A DNA stretch of 64,000 nucleotides from Wurfbainia villosa (lineage: Eukaryota > Streptophyta > Magnoliopsida > Zingiberales > Zingiberaceae). The translations under genes and the position numbers were made by a program. The stretch covers positions 108,052,479 to 108,116,478 of the forward strand of contig CM045997.1 in assembly GCA_025175895.1 (NCBI GenBank), read 5' to 3'. The notes below the pieces were generated by a model. The model saw only the letters and a list, made by a program, of their open reading frames with translations, had not been told where the DNA came from and searched no databases. This document shows, piece after piece, positions 31,545 to 43,900 of the stretch. How positions within the stretch are numbered: the stretch's first letter is position 1; the number at the start of each line of letters is the position of its first letter.

Positions 31545-32627
31545 GTGTCCGTCTTAACTAAGAACATAATTTCAGTTTCTTGTTTGGACAAGAAAGGATT
31601 TACATTTATAATAAAGAACAAATGTTGTTCAGTTTATTTAAATGATATATTCTATTGTAGTGCACCTCTAATGAACGGACTCTACTTTCTAGACTTAGAG
31701 AGCCCTATGTATAACATAAGTACCAAAAGGTTCAAGTCAAATGAGTTGAACCAAATCTATCTCTGGCATTATCGCTTAGGTCACATAAATGAGAGTCGCT
31801 TATCTCAGCTCCATAAGGATGAACTGCTAGACTCATTTGATTTTGAATCATATGAGACATGTGAGTCTTACCTTTTAGGCAAGATGACCAAGACTCCCTT
31901 TAGTGGACACAGCGAAAGAGTAACAGACTTGTTAGGACTTATACATAGTGATGTATGTGACCCTTTCAATGTTGCTGCTAGAGGTGGTTACAGGTACTTC
32001 ATTACATTTACTAATGACTTCAGTAGATATGGTTATATGTATCTTATGACACATAAATCAGAATCCTTTGAAAAGTTTAAAGAATTCAAGAATGAAGTAC
32101 AAAACCAACTTGGCAAGAGTATTAAGATATTTCGATCAGATCGAGGTGGTGAATACCTTAGCCATGAGTTTCGTGACTATCTAGTTGAGTGTGAGATTCT
32201 ATCCCAACTCACTCCTCCTGGAACACCACAGTGGAATGGTTTATCCGAAAGGAGGAATCGTACCCTATTAGATATGGTATGATCTATGATGAGTCACACA
32301 AATCTTCCTATATCTTTTTAGGGATATGCTCTAGACACAGCAGCCTTTACCCTTAACCGTGTACCATCGAAGGCTGTGATAAAGACACCATATACGATAT
32401 GGACAGGGAGAAATCCCAAGATGTCTTTCATGAGGATTTGGGGTTGTGAGGCTTACGTTCGACGTCAAGTCTCAGACAAACTGGGACCCAAATCTGATAG
32501 GTGCTATTTTGTTGGATATCCCAAGGACACAAAGGGATATTACTTCTACATTCTCAGTCAGCACAAAGTGTTTGTGGCAAAGACTGTGGTTTTTCTAGAA
32601 AGGGATTTTGTTTCTAGAAAAAACTAG
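31545..32627 (+). pseudogene. Element D integrase
   Basis: Open 31545-32282 and 32376-32627. Zinc-binding part: LWHYRLGHINESRL then CESYLLGKMTK; the usual C-X2-C is C-X2-Y here, a lost metal ligand. The catalytic triad is readable: HSDVCDPF, FRSDRGGEY, NGLSERRNRT. The C-terminal module has MRIWGCEAYVRR and FVGYPKDTKGYYF. A stop at 32281 and a gap of about 90 bp split it. It would insert cDNA; inactive as read. Confidence 0.88.
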
Positions 32628-32889
32628 TGGGAGTACGTTCGATCTTGAAAAAATTCAAGATAAGGACCATAACACTAAGGCCTTGATGGAGGTTGAACAG
32701 GAATCATAAAGTGTTGTGGGTGATGAAATTGTTGTACAAAGAGTTGTGGAACAATCACCTGTTCATGTAGACCTACCTCTTCGCAGGTCTGATAGGGTAC
32801 GTCGTCAGCCTGAGAGATACTCATTTCTCTTGTCTGACCATGATGACGTTATGCTCATTGAGAATGAGCCTACCTCCTATTAGGAAGTT

Positions 32890-34276
32890 GTGATGAGCCC
32901 AGATTCTGAGAAATGGCTAGAGGTTATGAGATCCGAGATAGAATCCATGTATACCAACCAAGTATGGACTTTGGTTGATCCACCTGAAGGGCTCAAACCC
33001 ATTGGGTGTAAGTGGGTCTTTAGGAGAAAGACTGATATGGATGGACTTACGCATACCTATAAGGGCTGATTGGTGGCTAAAGGTTTCAAGCAAATTCATG
33101 GTATTGACTACGATGAAACCTTTTCTCCAGTGACGATGTTTAAGTCCATTCGGATCTTGCTTGCTATTGCAATATACCACAATTATGAGATCTGGCAGAT
33201 GGATGTCAAAACCGTATTTTTGAATGGAAACTTACTCGAGGATGTGTACATGACACAACCTGAGGGTTTTGAAGATCCACAACATACTGGGAAAGTATGC
33301 AAGCTGCAAAGGTCCATTTATGGGCTAAAGCAAGCTTCTCGGAGATGGAATCTTCAATTCGATGATGCGATCAAACAGTTTGGTTTCATCAAGAATGAAG
33401 ATGAACCCTGTGTCTACAAGAGGGTTAATGGGAATACAGTTGTCTTCCTTGTATTGTATGTGGATGACATACTACTCATTGAGAATGACATCCCTTCGTT
33501 ACAGTCTGTGAAGACTTGGCTGGGGACATGCTTCTCAATGAAGGACTTAAGTGAAGCAGCCTGTATTCTAGGCATCAAGATCTATAGAGATAGATCTAAG
33601 AGATTGTTTGGCCTAAGTCAGAGTACATACATTGACACGGTATTACTACGGTTTATCATGCAGAATTCCAAGAAGGGACTTCTGTCGATGTCACATGGTG
33701 TGAGTCTTTCGAAGACTCAAAGTCCCTCTTCTAGAGAGGAGACAGACTGCATGGATAAGATCTCTTACGCATCAACTATAGGATCTATCATGTACGCCAT
33801 GCTGAGTACTCATCCTAATGTCTCGTATGCTTTGAGCATGACGAGTAGATACCAGTCAGATCCAGGTGAGTGTCACTGGATAACAGTCAAGAATATTCTT
33901 AAGTACTTGAGAATGACTAAAGAATATTTCTTGATATTTGGAGGCGATGAGGAGCTAGCTGTAAAGGGTTACAGCGATGTCAGCTTCCAAACTGACCACG
34001 ATGATTATAGATCACAGTCAGAGTTCGTGTTTTGCTTGAATGGTGGCGCTGTGAGCTGGAAGAGTTCCAAGCAGGACACAGTTGTTGATTCTACAACAGA
34101 GGACGAATATATCGGTGCTTCCATCTCATTCGAGAGATTATCGATAGAGGAGATGTGAAGATTTGCATAGTACACACAGAGACTAACATCGCAGATCCCT
34201 TGATCAAGGCTTTGGCACAGAAAAAGCATGATGGTCACACTAGGTCATTGGGTATTAGATACTACAGTGATTGACA
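32890..34276 (+). pseudogene. Element D reverse transcriptase and RNase H
   Basis: Starts near VMRSEIESMYTNQVWTLVDP, one in-frame stop (about 33067) before LVAKGFKQIHGIDYDETFSP, then open 33070-34158. RT box YVDDILL at about 33457-33477; IYGLKQASRRW upstream. RNase H marks: YASTIGSIMYAM, KGYSDVSFQTD, GGAVSWKSSKQDTVVDSTTE. After 34140 a deletion or frameshift skips most of the final helix region, and the tail DGHTRSLGIRYYSD resumes in another frame, ending about 34275. Confidence 0.88.
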
Positions 34277-34280
34277 CTAG

Positions 34281-34294
34281 TGCTAGTGGGAGAT
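34281..34294 (+). other. Polypurine tract of element D
   Basis: GCTAGTGGGAGAT directly before the 3' LTR start TGTTAGTG. Confidence 0.7.
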
Positions 34295-36032
34295 TGTTAG
34301 TGAATGTGATGATTGTTGTATGGACTTTATTGTATCATATTCCTATTTATAAAGGCATGGTTATTATATTTACTTGTATTGGTGCCAAATAACTAAGTAT
34401 AATAATGTCCTTGAGTAGTAGGTTCTTATCTATATCAATCGATTGGTTGAATCGATAAATGAGATGATATAGAGAACATTACTCTTAATCATTCCTAGTC
34501 AAGTATTAACATTCAGGGACAATGTTAATGCATAGAGAATAGCATGTAGGTCAACACGATGGCTGGATCTCACAAGTCATGGATATGAGATATCAAGTTG
34601 ACACATGGGTATGCATTGAAAAATGTATACTGAATGACCCACCATGAGAAAGTATCATGGATCGTTATATGAGTGTCATATATTTTCTCATGTGACTATT
34701 AGTCCTTAGACCTAAAGTCACCATGGTTCCCTACATAAGGAGTTGCATACTTTGGTTTCGTCAAACGTCACCCGTAAATGGGTGGACTATAAAGGCGATT
34801 ACTGGGTATGTGACAAATTATGCGGAGGGATGTGAGTGATGTAGATGAGATCTATCCCTCCAATATGACGGGAGAGACATCATTATTCTTGATAGAGTGA
34901 GACTACGAAGTGCATGATCATGCCCAAATAAGTCAATATGAGATATTAAGCTCATTTGATTAGAGTGAGTCTACTTGGAGTTCAAGATATAGATTGTACC
35001 GAGGATGACACGGTCTATGCCTCAATTGGTCAATCTAGATGTCAATGATAGAGGGACATTGTCACATATTGTGAGAGTCACAATTAGTAGTCACAAAGGT
35101 GATGTTGGAGCTCAACATTCTTGTAACTTGGGTAGCAATGATGTGTTGCTAGATACCGCTCATTGCTTATGTTCCTAAATCGGTTTAGGGACATTGCCAA
35201 CGTTACAAGAACCTATAGGGTCACACACAAAGGGCAATTAGATGAAGATTAGGTTCATATGATGAACCATGAGGATTAGGTTCATGTAATGAACCAAATT
35301 GGATTAAGAGTAATCCAAATTAGACTAATTGAGTTAGACTCATGTTGATTCAAGTGTTGAATGAGTCTAATTTAGATTTGATTCATTTAGTCAATTTAAA
35401 TTAATGAATAGAGATTCATTAAATCAAATTGACTTGAATCAAGTGGTTGGATTTGATCAACCATGGGAGATAAGAGGTCAAGTTTGACTTGACATGAGAG
35501 GGAAGATGAAAGGTCAAGTTTGACTTGACCAAATGTCATGTCATGATGATGACTTGGCATGGCTGGCCAATGATGATGCTCCACATCATCATGGACACAT
35601 CATGGGGTGCAACCTTATGAGGGAGACCAAGAGTCATTGGTTCTTGGAGTTACATGCATGCATGTAACCCTCTTATAGTGGGTTATGAAAGTGTGAAGTT
35701 AAGTGGTGTAACTTCATCTTCTTCCTTGGTTTTTCCTCTCTTGCTCTCCCAATCCTTCTTGGCCGAAATTTCCATGAGTGCTAGCACACTCTAGGTTGAG
35801 TTTCTCCACCATTTGTCCGTGTAGATACCAATAGAGGAGTGTACACTTGACACTCTTGAGTTCCGGCAAGCTTTTGGACGAGCGGGATAAACGAAGGGCG
35901 TCGTTACGAGGGTAACACTCTCAATTTCTAGATCTAAGGTAGATCTAGGTTTACTTAGCACGGATCCGTGGCCGGGGCTTCCGAGGTTTCCGCAACGCAA
36001 AAAGCGGTTTTTGCGGCTCGGAAAACCCAACA
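34295..36032 (+). repeat. 3' LTR of element D
   Basis: TGTTAGTGAATGTG...GAAAACCCAACA, 1738 bp, colinear with 18263-20059 apart from indels and scattered substitutions. Followed by GAAAC, the target duplication in B's gag. Confidence 0.9.
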
Positions 36033-36825
36033 GAAACCCCCACAAACATACACATGCTATGGGTGCAACAGAAGGGCCATTACAAGTCGAAGTGCCCAAG
36101 ACTCAAGAACAAGCCATCTCAATCCAAGCAAGCATTTCACGCAACGTGGGAGGAGAAAGAAGATCAAGATAATGACTTGGTACTCATGGCGAAACCGGTA
36201 GAGTCCGAGTCCGAGCCCGAAGCCAACTACAAATCCAACTCTAACTCCGACTCCGAGGATGAATTCGAGTCAAGACTCAAAGTCGGATCAAAAGAAAAGA
36301 TTAAGGTAAGTTGTTCATTAATTGCAAACTTATATCATGCAATTAAGTTGCTAAATAAGAAATTGACTAAGTCCGAGTCTAAAGTTGAGTCGTTACTTGA
36401 GGAGGTTGAAACCCTCAAGCAATAGACTACTCTAACCTCTTCAACTAGTTAAGTTCAAGAGGAAAACTCAACTCAAGTTGAAAAACTTGAGGAGGAGAAT
36501 TCTCTCAGTTCAAGAGGTTGAGGCTAGGTTGGAAAGGTTCACGTTGGGATCTAAGAATCTTAATCGACTACTTGGAACCCAAAGAGTCGTGTACAACAAA
36601 GTCGGACTCGGGTTTAGTTCAAGGACTACGAATATATCTTATATGTCTATCGTAAATCGTAGTCATCAAAGAGTCCAAGCATGGGTCCCAAAGGTTTTGT
36701 TAAACTCACATATAATGACCAATAAGTATTGGATTCCCCAGGATCAAGTCCACTTTGTGGATAGACCATATTGGTTCAATGGTACAGGGGGAGCTAACAA
36801 TAAAATAGTATACCTGCTTCCTTAG
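36033..36825 (+). pseudogene. Element B gag, C-terminal part
   Basis: Resumes after D with a zinc knuckle (about 36053-36098) whose frame changes inside it: TGCTATGGGTGCAAC gives CYGCN, and GHYKSKCPRLKN reads in the next frame, as if one G was lost from a G run. Then FHATWEEKEDQDND, an acidic S/E-rich stretch, a coiled coil (KLTKSESKVESLLEEVETLK) and, after more stops, LERFTLGSKNLNRLLGTQRV and YWIPQDQVHFVDRPYWFNG, the Gag end also seen in C. The product ends near 36825. Confidence 0.85.
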
Positions 36826-37094
36826 CAAAACCATTGCATGATTAGTTATTTTATTTTAATTTTTAGAACGACTAAATAGGGCAAATAGTTTGTCAACTCT
36901 TGACAACATAGTATCAGGATGCGGCGAGATGATAGTACGTTAAGGAAATAAAGTCTCATGTATTCGAGCTAGATAAGACGTATCTAGCTTAGTGCACTTG
37001 ACCGAGTGAAACTAACTGAAGCTACCTCGCTGTATCCTAAACTAGTTAGACCAGGAAGTAATTTAAGTGACTCAAATAATCAATTTCTTGAATT

Positions 37095-37161
37095 TGGCTT
37101 TGTCTAAGGAAGTGGTCGTTGTTCCGATCAAAGACTGTGCCTCGCCACGACCTGGAAGCCA
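37095..37161 (+). other. Conserved structured block after gag (element B copy)
   Basis: Ends TTGGCTT and AAGCCAA pair; inner GGTCGT/ACGACC pair present. A 6-base deletion relative to A and C falls in the loop (AAAGACTGTG against AAAGAAGGCC...TGTG). Kept although B has no pol. Confidence 0.65.
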
Positions 37162-37243
37162 ATTTCTTGAAAAGTTTACTTGACGAACTAAGGGTTAAAT
37201 TCGAATCTAACCCATGGTTGACTAACTCTAATTAGGTTAAAAT

Positions 37244-37300
37244 CATCTCACAAAACATATAATGTGAACACATTCTGAGACACATAGAATGAGTGAGATG
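37244..37300 (+). other. CATCTCAC...GTGAGATG hairpin in element B
   Basis: Perfect 8-bp arms at 37244-37251 and 37293-37300, 41-nt loop, about 85 nt after the conserved block. Confidence 0.65.
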
Positions 37301-37843
37301 TTAAGGATAATTGAAATACACTTAACTTTTTCAAAATTCTACTTATTTTCTTGCACTTAACGAATAATTATAACTTCGATTGGCCAATACTCAATATACA
37401 ACTCTCTAGGACAAAGTTTAGCGCCCCCTAAATCTCTTATACTTCATATATTTGACTAAGGGGGAGAGCAAACTGACCCTAAGGGTTATATTACAAACCT
37501 TTGACGTTGGTGCAAAGGGATATACCTCGAACCAATCTATCAAACTAATGTTAGGCGCATGCTTGGACTCATAGTTGATTTATCTAGACGCATGCATATA
37601 CGATGTTGTTTTTAAACAAAAATCCTGACTTTTTTTTTTATTTATGGCAAAAGGAGGAGAAGAGTGAAAGTTAAGGGGGAGTAACACAAAATTTAATTTT
37701 AAAAATTAAAGTATCTCTTTTCAAAACTCACCTAGGTTAAGGGTGAGTTTTTAGAAATGACATTCATCATTTACTCTACTTGTTTTATGATTTAATTTCC
37801 CTTAACTTTGTGTCGATTTGCCATAGATCAAAAAGGGGAAGAT

Positions 37844-38909
37844 TGTTGGTGCAGGGGCACCAGATAATTGAACTTAGGTTTTGATTATGATAAAGATCTA
37901 AAGTTAAGGTCATATTGTTATCTCATGAGCTGAATTAAGTGTGCAGGAAATGGTTAAGCTAAGCCGAAGGTCAGCAACACCCGGAGAATCCCGAGTCGGG
38001 AAACCGTGGTGGTTGGGCGACACCGGGGGAACTTCCTGGGAGTCGAAGAACCTAGGTGGAAGACCGGAAGCAAAGCGACAGGTTATAAAGGACCAAAAGT
38101 AAGCACGAGTGCGAAGAGAGATGGTAAGGTCGTGTCCTCTGTACGAGGACGACCGTAGGCGACAATCCGATTAAGACTTAGAGTGGAAGGTCTAGGTCAA
38201 GATCGGACGGTAAAGAACCATCATATTTATCATTTTTGTAGGAAGTGCAATGATCACGTCATTGCTGGCCGATCGATGCACATCACGATCGATGGAAGGC
38301 ATCACCGATCGATGATTTACGAATCAACCTTTTGTGCTAGGTCAAAATGGATAATGTTTGATGCGACTACTTCGCGATAAGATAAAGTGTCACCTCGTGA
38401 TCAGTTCCAAAAGTTGAGGATTTCCATCTAGACTTATTCCAAGACACAAGTCTATAAAAGGAGGGGAGGACTTCAACTCAAATATCATCATCTTGCTCTT
38501 AAAGTGCTCCCGCAACGCCAAAGCTCAAAACGTCGTAACGCCGACACAACACCAAGTTCAGAATCTCTTCGTCGGTAGCAACTATTATTTTTATTTACTG
38601 TATTCGTGGTTTTAATCATAACGATGTGAGGTAGGCTTGTTGCCTCATCCTCGTGCTTTCGTTTTTGTGATCGTTGTCTCCTACCTCCAACGAGGAGGAG
38701 ACTTTATAGTGGATTGCCCCTTCGTACGCGGTCAAGGATCGCGGGGCCTTGGAGTAGAAACCGTTGGATTGTGAACCAAGTAAAAATAAAGTGTCTATTT
38801 ATTTTTTGTTCTTTTACTTTCCGCTGCGTTTAAGTTGAATTGAACGAAAAGACGAAATGTTTTACGCTCGCTATCCACCCCCCCTCTAGCGACGCTTCTC
38901 GATCCAATA
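37844..38909 (+). repeat. 3' LTR of element B
   Basis: TGTTGGTGCAGGGGC...GATCCAATA (canonical end CAACA mutated to CAATA), 1066 bp, followed by TGGAT. TATA at 38453-38459. Variable cassette at about 38236-38330 with CGATCG at 38286 and 38306, 20 bp apart, flanking GATGGAAGGCATCAC. Confidence 0.9.
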
Positions 38910-38914
38910 TGGAT

Positions 38915-40080
38915 TTCCGCCTCTTAGTCGATTGGCCTTACCCCCAATCGACTGTAAACTTGACTGTTATCTCACAATGGACAAATCCACGTAGGATTAG
39001 GACCGAACAGTCGACTCCTCTTACTCAACAGCCGACTGTCGGAAGCCACCAGTCGACTGTCGTGAGCAACCAGTCGAGTCAGAAACCTTTTGTGCCCTTG
39101 TCCCTGACCCGGTCATTGCTTAACTCCAATAGTCGATCATTCGCCAGCAATGTTTCTATACTGATTCAAATTGCCCGACTATTCGTAGCTACACCGCCTT
39201 ACCACAACAATCAATTTCTTGAGCACCACCGAGTTTCCCGAGCACCATAGTGTCGAGCACCAGCTCTTGACTCCTGAGCACTAGTGGCCAATCGACTACT
39301 TATCCACAACAATCAACTGCCGAGCACCTACGGTCGAGCTGCACATCAGGAGTTGGCTGCCTACTTGACCAGTCGAATGGGTCATAACCCCAGTCAATTG
39401 TTCGAGTATCTTGAGCCCCTGAGTGCTGAGCACCCGGTCTGAAAATCGAGCACCACAGTGGGAGTCGACCTCACTAGACTAGTTAATTGGGCAAACCCTC
39501 TAGTCAATTGTTGCACCTTAAACATGAGGCTTAACCAAGTATGATCTCCTCATACTTGATGCTCACCCTTAGCCTAGACCTTAGCCTTTAAGCCACTTCC
39601 ATCAGTCTCACACCTTTAGGATTCATCCACGTCCTCTACGACTCGTTCATCCTTTGCGCTAGCTTTTAAGTGATTCTATCGGCTATGTTATACTATCGGG
39701 TACCTTTGCCAAGAGATCATGACTCCAGGACTTACGTTGCCAAGACTCCACCCTTGGACTTACACGGTGAAGACTACATACTTGGATTTTCACCGCTAAG
39801 ATTTCATACTTGAACTTATATGACAAAGATTATACCTTTGGATTTTTCCTCTGTCAAGTATCCATACTTTGACTTCTTCTTTGCCAAGTCTTCACTCTTG
39901 AACTTTTCCATTGCCAAGAATCTATTATTGAACTTCTCCAATGCCAAGTATCCATACTTGGACTTTACCTTTACCAAGTCTTCACTTTTGGACTTTCCCT
40001 TGCCAAGTATCCATAATTAGACTTCCCCTCGAGTCTCACTCGAGCTTGGTTAATCTTGACCCGAGGTGATTACTCCAACA
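38915..40080 (-). mobile_element. Solo LTR F, right part
   Basis: Continues F after the TGGAT duplication. Rich in TCGACTG/AGTCGA motifs (39005-39090), including AGTCGACTG at about 39051. Ends CTCCAACA at 40080. No coding frame. Confidence 0.6.
39725..40025. repeat. Degenerate 30-bp tandem repeat in LTR F
   Basis: About ten units around GCCAAGTATCCATACTTGGA plus a T-rich spacer, each holding a short palindrome (CCAAGTATCCATACTTGG). Period near 30, so it opens a false frame. Confidence 0.75.
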
Positions 40081-40920
40081 ATCTGTTTAGGTGATGCTCC
40101 ATTATAGATAAATCCACCCTCCTTATATCCTCGGGATATTAAACAAAAATATTTTGATTTCTTTGTAAGCAATTGATCAAGTCTTCTTTTACATCGATTG
40201 AAAGATCGACGAAAACCTACATTATCTTATTTGCTTGGGAAGGAATCATCTGTACCAATTATGTCATCTATTCAGGATTGAGAGATGAAACTCTCCCTTG
40301 TATGATATGTATTTGTCTATCTTAACAATCCCTTGGGCTTCTTTTGAAGGGAATCTTATCATTGTGCTTACCCAATTGAGATAGGTCCATTCCAAGTAAT
40401 AGGATTCATTAATGCATCATCTTTAAAAGATCTTGAGGCTTTCTCTGATGAAATGTCTCATCTTTGAATAGTTTATTTGGGATATTACTTTTTCTAAAGG
40501 GTGAAATCCTTCACCTCACCCGCGCGGGGAGGGGGGGGGGGCTCTATAAACACTCTGCCTAGTATTTTCACTTGGCAATGAATATTGATCCTTACTCACT
40601 TCTCTAATTCTATATAGTATTATCCATCCGACTTTGTATTTGGAACTTATTTGGGAGATTACGAGTGAATAGAAAATCAAAATTACTGACTGCACATAAA
40701 TAACAAGGTTGGGCTTAACAAATAAAATTTTATAGATTAATTGTACAGTCCGGCACGGCCAGGCCCATTTACACGTTGGTCAGTAAGTAGTCATCGGCCC
40801 CTTACGCATTCTTGCTCCAACGATCGACCCGCGTGTTTTTATTCTGTCCTAAACCCTAAATTCTGGCGATCGATCCACTTGTTCTATTTTCTATCCTAAA
40901 TCCTAAGTTCCGGCGATTTG
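40081..40920. other. Unassigned flank and probable 5' region of the DUF1664-like gene
   Basis: 40081-40680: no recognisable coding sequence; a GC-rich stretch with a run of ten G near 40530-40540. 40780-40920: two similar leader-like segments (TCCTAAACCCTAAATTC, TCCTAAATCCTAAGTTC, each followed by GGCGATC or GGCGATTTG), consistent with the 5' UTR of the gene starting at 40921. Confidence 0.45.
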
Positions 40921-43900
40921 ATGGCGATGAAGATGGTTGCGGCGATTTCCGATATTGTTATCATAGCAGGAGCAGGTGACTCGTCCTCTATATTTTCCTA
41001 TATATATTTGTTCCTATATGTTTGATTCGATAGCTTTTATCTTTTGGAATATTAGGGTTTATAACAGGCTGCGGCTTCTCGGAGAAATATGGAGAGAGAG
41101 GATCTGCAGAGAAAGGATCGATAGATAAAGAGTACCTTGATGAGCTTTTATCAAAGGTATTAGTATCCTACGTTGAAATACCGCGCGTTGTTAATATATC
41201 TACCCGATTTTTGAGGTTAACTAGATTTTATTTTAAGCTTGTTGGATTTTGGTTGTTTTCATTTTCATTTCAGTTAATCTTACAGTAATAATGAACATCT
41301 TTTGCAGATCTTTCAGTTAATTCATAAATAATTTTTCGCACTTAGTTTTTTTTAAAAAAATTCTTTCTGGCTTTTGTATTTTCTGTAATTTTCTTTTACA
41401 AATAAGATCATTGTCTTTTTCAGTTTGATTAATTCTTATAATTATTTTTTTACTTAAAAATTTTCTTCACATAGCAATTATATGCAGGCCAAGGAAGTGC
41501 ATCAAAAACTCTCAAGACTTCCAGTTAAAAATTCTGGTGAAGCAGGTATTTATTTACATGTTTTTCTAAGTGTTTTGAAAGATATAGTGTGGATCTTGTT
41601 TTCTTGTTTTCAATATATATTTTAGCTTTCTCATTTTATAAGAAAGAGTTGCTAGGTTTTGGTTTTCAAAAGGTTATCTATTTTCGTCATGTTATATATA
41701 TTTTGGCAATTTCTTACGGATGCACACTTTTGAGTGATGCATAAAAATTTATTTTCTTAATTATTATTCTCGTGTTGTTTCATACTTCAAAAATTTAATT
41801 ATTTCGCTTGTATATTATATAAAGAATAGAAACTCTTTCTTTTGTATTAAAAAAATTATTAAAAATTAAATTTGCTATTTGTACCAGGCAATATCACATC
41901 ACTTATTATTTCCATTGTGACCTTTGGAGCTTTAGCTTATGGAATCATGTGTCTTAAGGTATATTTCTTCCCATTACTAGTTTATTTCTATCTGTGGAAA
42001 TTCTCTTTTCTACTGAAATAATTTCTCATTTATCTATACGAAATAATTTTGTCAAATGGAGATTAGTTATTCTTCCTAATTTTCTTTGTTCTTAGTAAAC
42101 ATTAACTTAAAATATATGTATCTCGATGCCTCATTCTCTTGTTATTCTTTGTGCAATTGTTTGGTGGATTTTGATTTATATAGTTTAGGTGGCTTCCTAG
42201 TATACTTAATTCCTTTTTTATGTATTTGACAAGAAATCTCCTTATCTAATTTTCTGGTTTCTACTAATCGAAGCATCACATCACAACAGCCAGAGTAAGG
42301 ATCATATTGTCAAACTGTTGTCATATTGTCTTGTCATGTCTAGGTTGAATGTTCTCTATTCATTGTTTTCATTATCATGGTTGTCAAACTTTTGTTACAA
42401 TTTAATGCTAGAAGGGATCTTGCAAGTTTAATTATAAGATTGGCAGAGACAATAAGATCTTACAGTCTAGTGTAATTTGCACTTAATAGGAAAAAAATAT
42501 AAATACACTGTTGACGTTGGGTTCAATTATATGTCAAAATAATCAACCATAACTATAATGTTTCGATCAAGAATATTTAATTAGTAACAAAAACAATAAC
42601 TATTATAGTCTCATTTAGGGAATATATTCTATCACTTTTACCTATGTTGTTCAGATTCAAGTATACTTTCATAAGAGTATGATTATAGGTGTAGGTGTTG
42701 AACACGTAAGCAAATAAATAAGGATTTGGTAATTTTATAGAAAAGGTCCCAAATTTTAGACACATGTATGCGATTTAATAAAGCTTTAAAATTAATAAAA
42801 TAGTCTAATATTATTATAATATTTAAAAAATAATGAAAATTGAGATAGTAGTTGCTTGCATTGCCAATTCAACTTGGGGCATTAATTGTTATCCTATTCA
42901 TTATGAGACACAAGGTATTAATTGTTATTACCATAAAATGATAATTTTTTATTCTCCCTTTCAGATTAGTGCAATAGAAAATAAAATAATTAGTAAATAA
43001 AAATTGAATATATCTTCAAATCTTAAATAACCAAATCATGTTATATACAAAAGGATTGTAGTGCTAAATCATGTTGGTCAACGTAGGCGGAATTTATCAT
43101 TTCACCTGTGGATCGACATGGCAAATAACTTCGACATGCAATATGTGGTGGAAGTGGAGAGGGAGAAAAGAAAGACTAAGGAAGAGAAGTGAGCAAAGGG
43201 AGGAGAGAAGGATCGACTGGCGGTGAGTATAGTAGGTGAGGAATCCAAGAGAGGACAACAAGTATGGAGAGAGGAATTAAATTCATAGTTATAAATCTTA
43301 CATTGCATATAACATAGTAGATTATTTTAAGCTTTGTATGTACCATTAGATAGTATATTTAATACAATATTAGTATTTGTTAAATTGCAATAGAATGCTG
43401 GATGAGCAAAGTGAAGCATGACGAGAAATAAAAAATCATGTAATTTTTTGTTACTTTTGCTAGTAGCTAGGTGACTTTGGGGTTGTAAGTATATTTTCTT
43501 TTGATATGAAAATAAAATGTCTTTAACTCTTTGCTCTTTTCTTATTTCGTCAAATAGGTAGCTAAACTTAATAAAGAAATAAATAACAGGAATCAACAAA
43601 TCAATAACTTGAATCAACGACTTGAGGGTTTGGAAAAACTTTTTCCTTGCCCAAAAGACTCACTCAAGAGGAGAGGTTGGTAAGATAGTGATGGTTATAT
43701 CATTTTTTGATTTTGTTCTTTGTTTGTTATAAATATGGACCTTATGCTACATTGTCCAATTCTTTATTTATGCGACTATTATGTTATTTAATCTTTGCTT
43801 GCATAATTAATTGAAATTTACTTCCTTAAAATTCAAACTTCTTCAAATCACCTTCAATTCATCCTTATACTTAATTTAGTACATGAAGATGAATCTCCAA

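Larger units (their letters stand above)
18263..36032 (+). mobile_element. Element D: Ty1/copia retrotransposon with pol, split by C
   Basis: 5' LTR 18263-20059, primer site 20061-20072, leader, gag, protease, integrase, RT, RNase H, polypurine tract about 34281-34294, 3' LTR 34295-36032; target duplication GAAAC. Protein order is copia. Element C (21755-30519) interrupts gag about 13 codons in. Without C it is about 9.0 kb. Stops and frameshifts in gag, integrase and RT, and several LTR indels, mark an old insertion, older than C and younger than B. Its Gag is unlike that of A, B and C. Confidence 0.9.
36826..37843 (+). other. Element B region between gag and 3' LTR; no pol
   Basis: 1 kb without any protease, integrase or RT motif. 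It carries the conserved block (37095-37161), the hairpin (37244-37300) and a polypurine tract (AAAAAGGGGAAGAT, 37830-37843). The same order of block and hairpin follows gag in C. Confidence 0.8.
12359..38909 (+). mobile_element. Element B: gag-only copia-type element (TR-GAG), heavily nested
   Basis: LTRs 12359-13423 and 37844-38909 (about 1065 bp each), primer site, gag in two pieces, polypurine tract, and TGGAT target duplications at 12354-12358 and 38910-38914. The body is interrupted by S (13482-17010) and D (18263-36032). Without insertions it is about 5.2 kb. After gag (ending about 36825) comes only 1 kb of non-coding DNA: no protease, integrase, RT or RNase H. Gag is of the A/C type, so B probably derives from that lineage and moved with enzymes supplied in trans (inference). 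Gag carries nonsense codons and a frameshift, so it is now inactive. Confidence 0.85.

Noticed and set aside
40505..40545. GC-rich stretch with a run of ten G as a G-quadruplex
   Set aside because: One run plus CGCGCGGGG does not make four clear G tracts, and run length is suspect given the indel pattern of this assembly.
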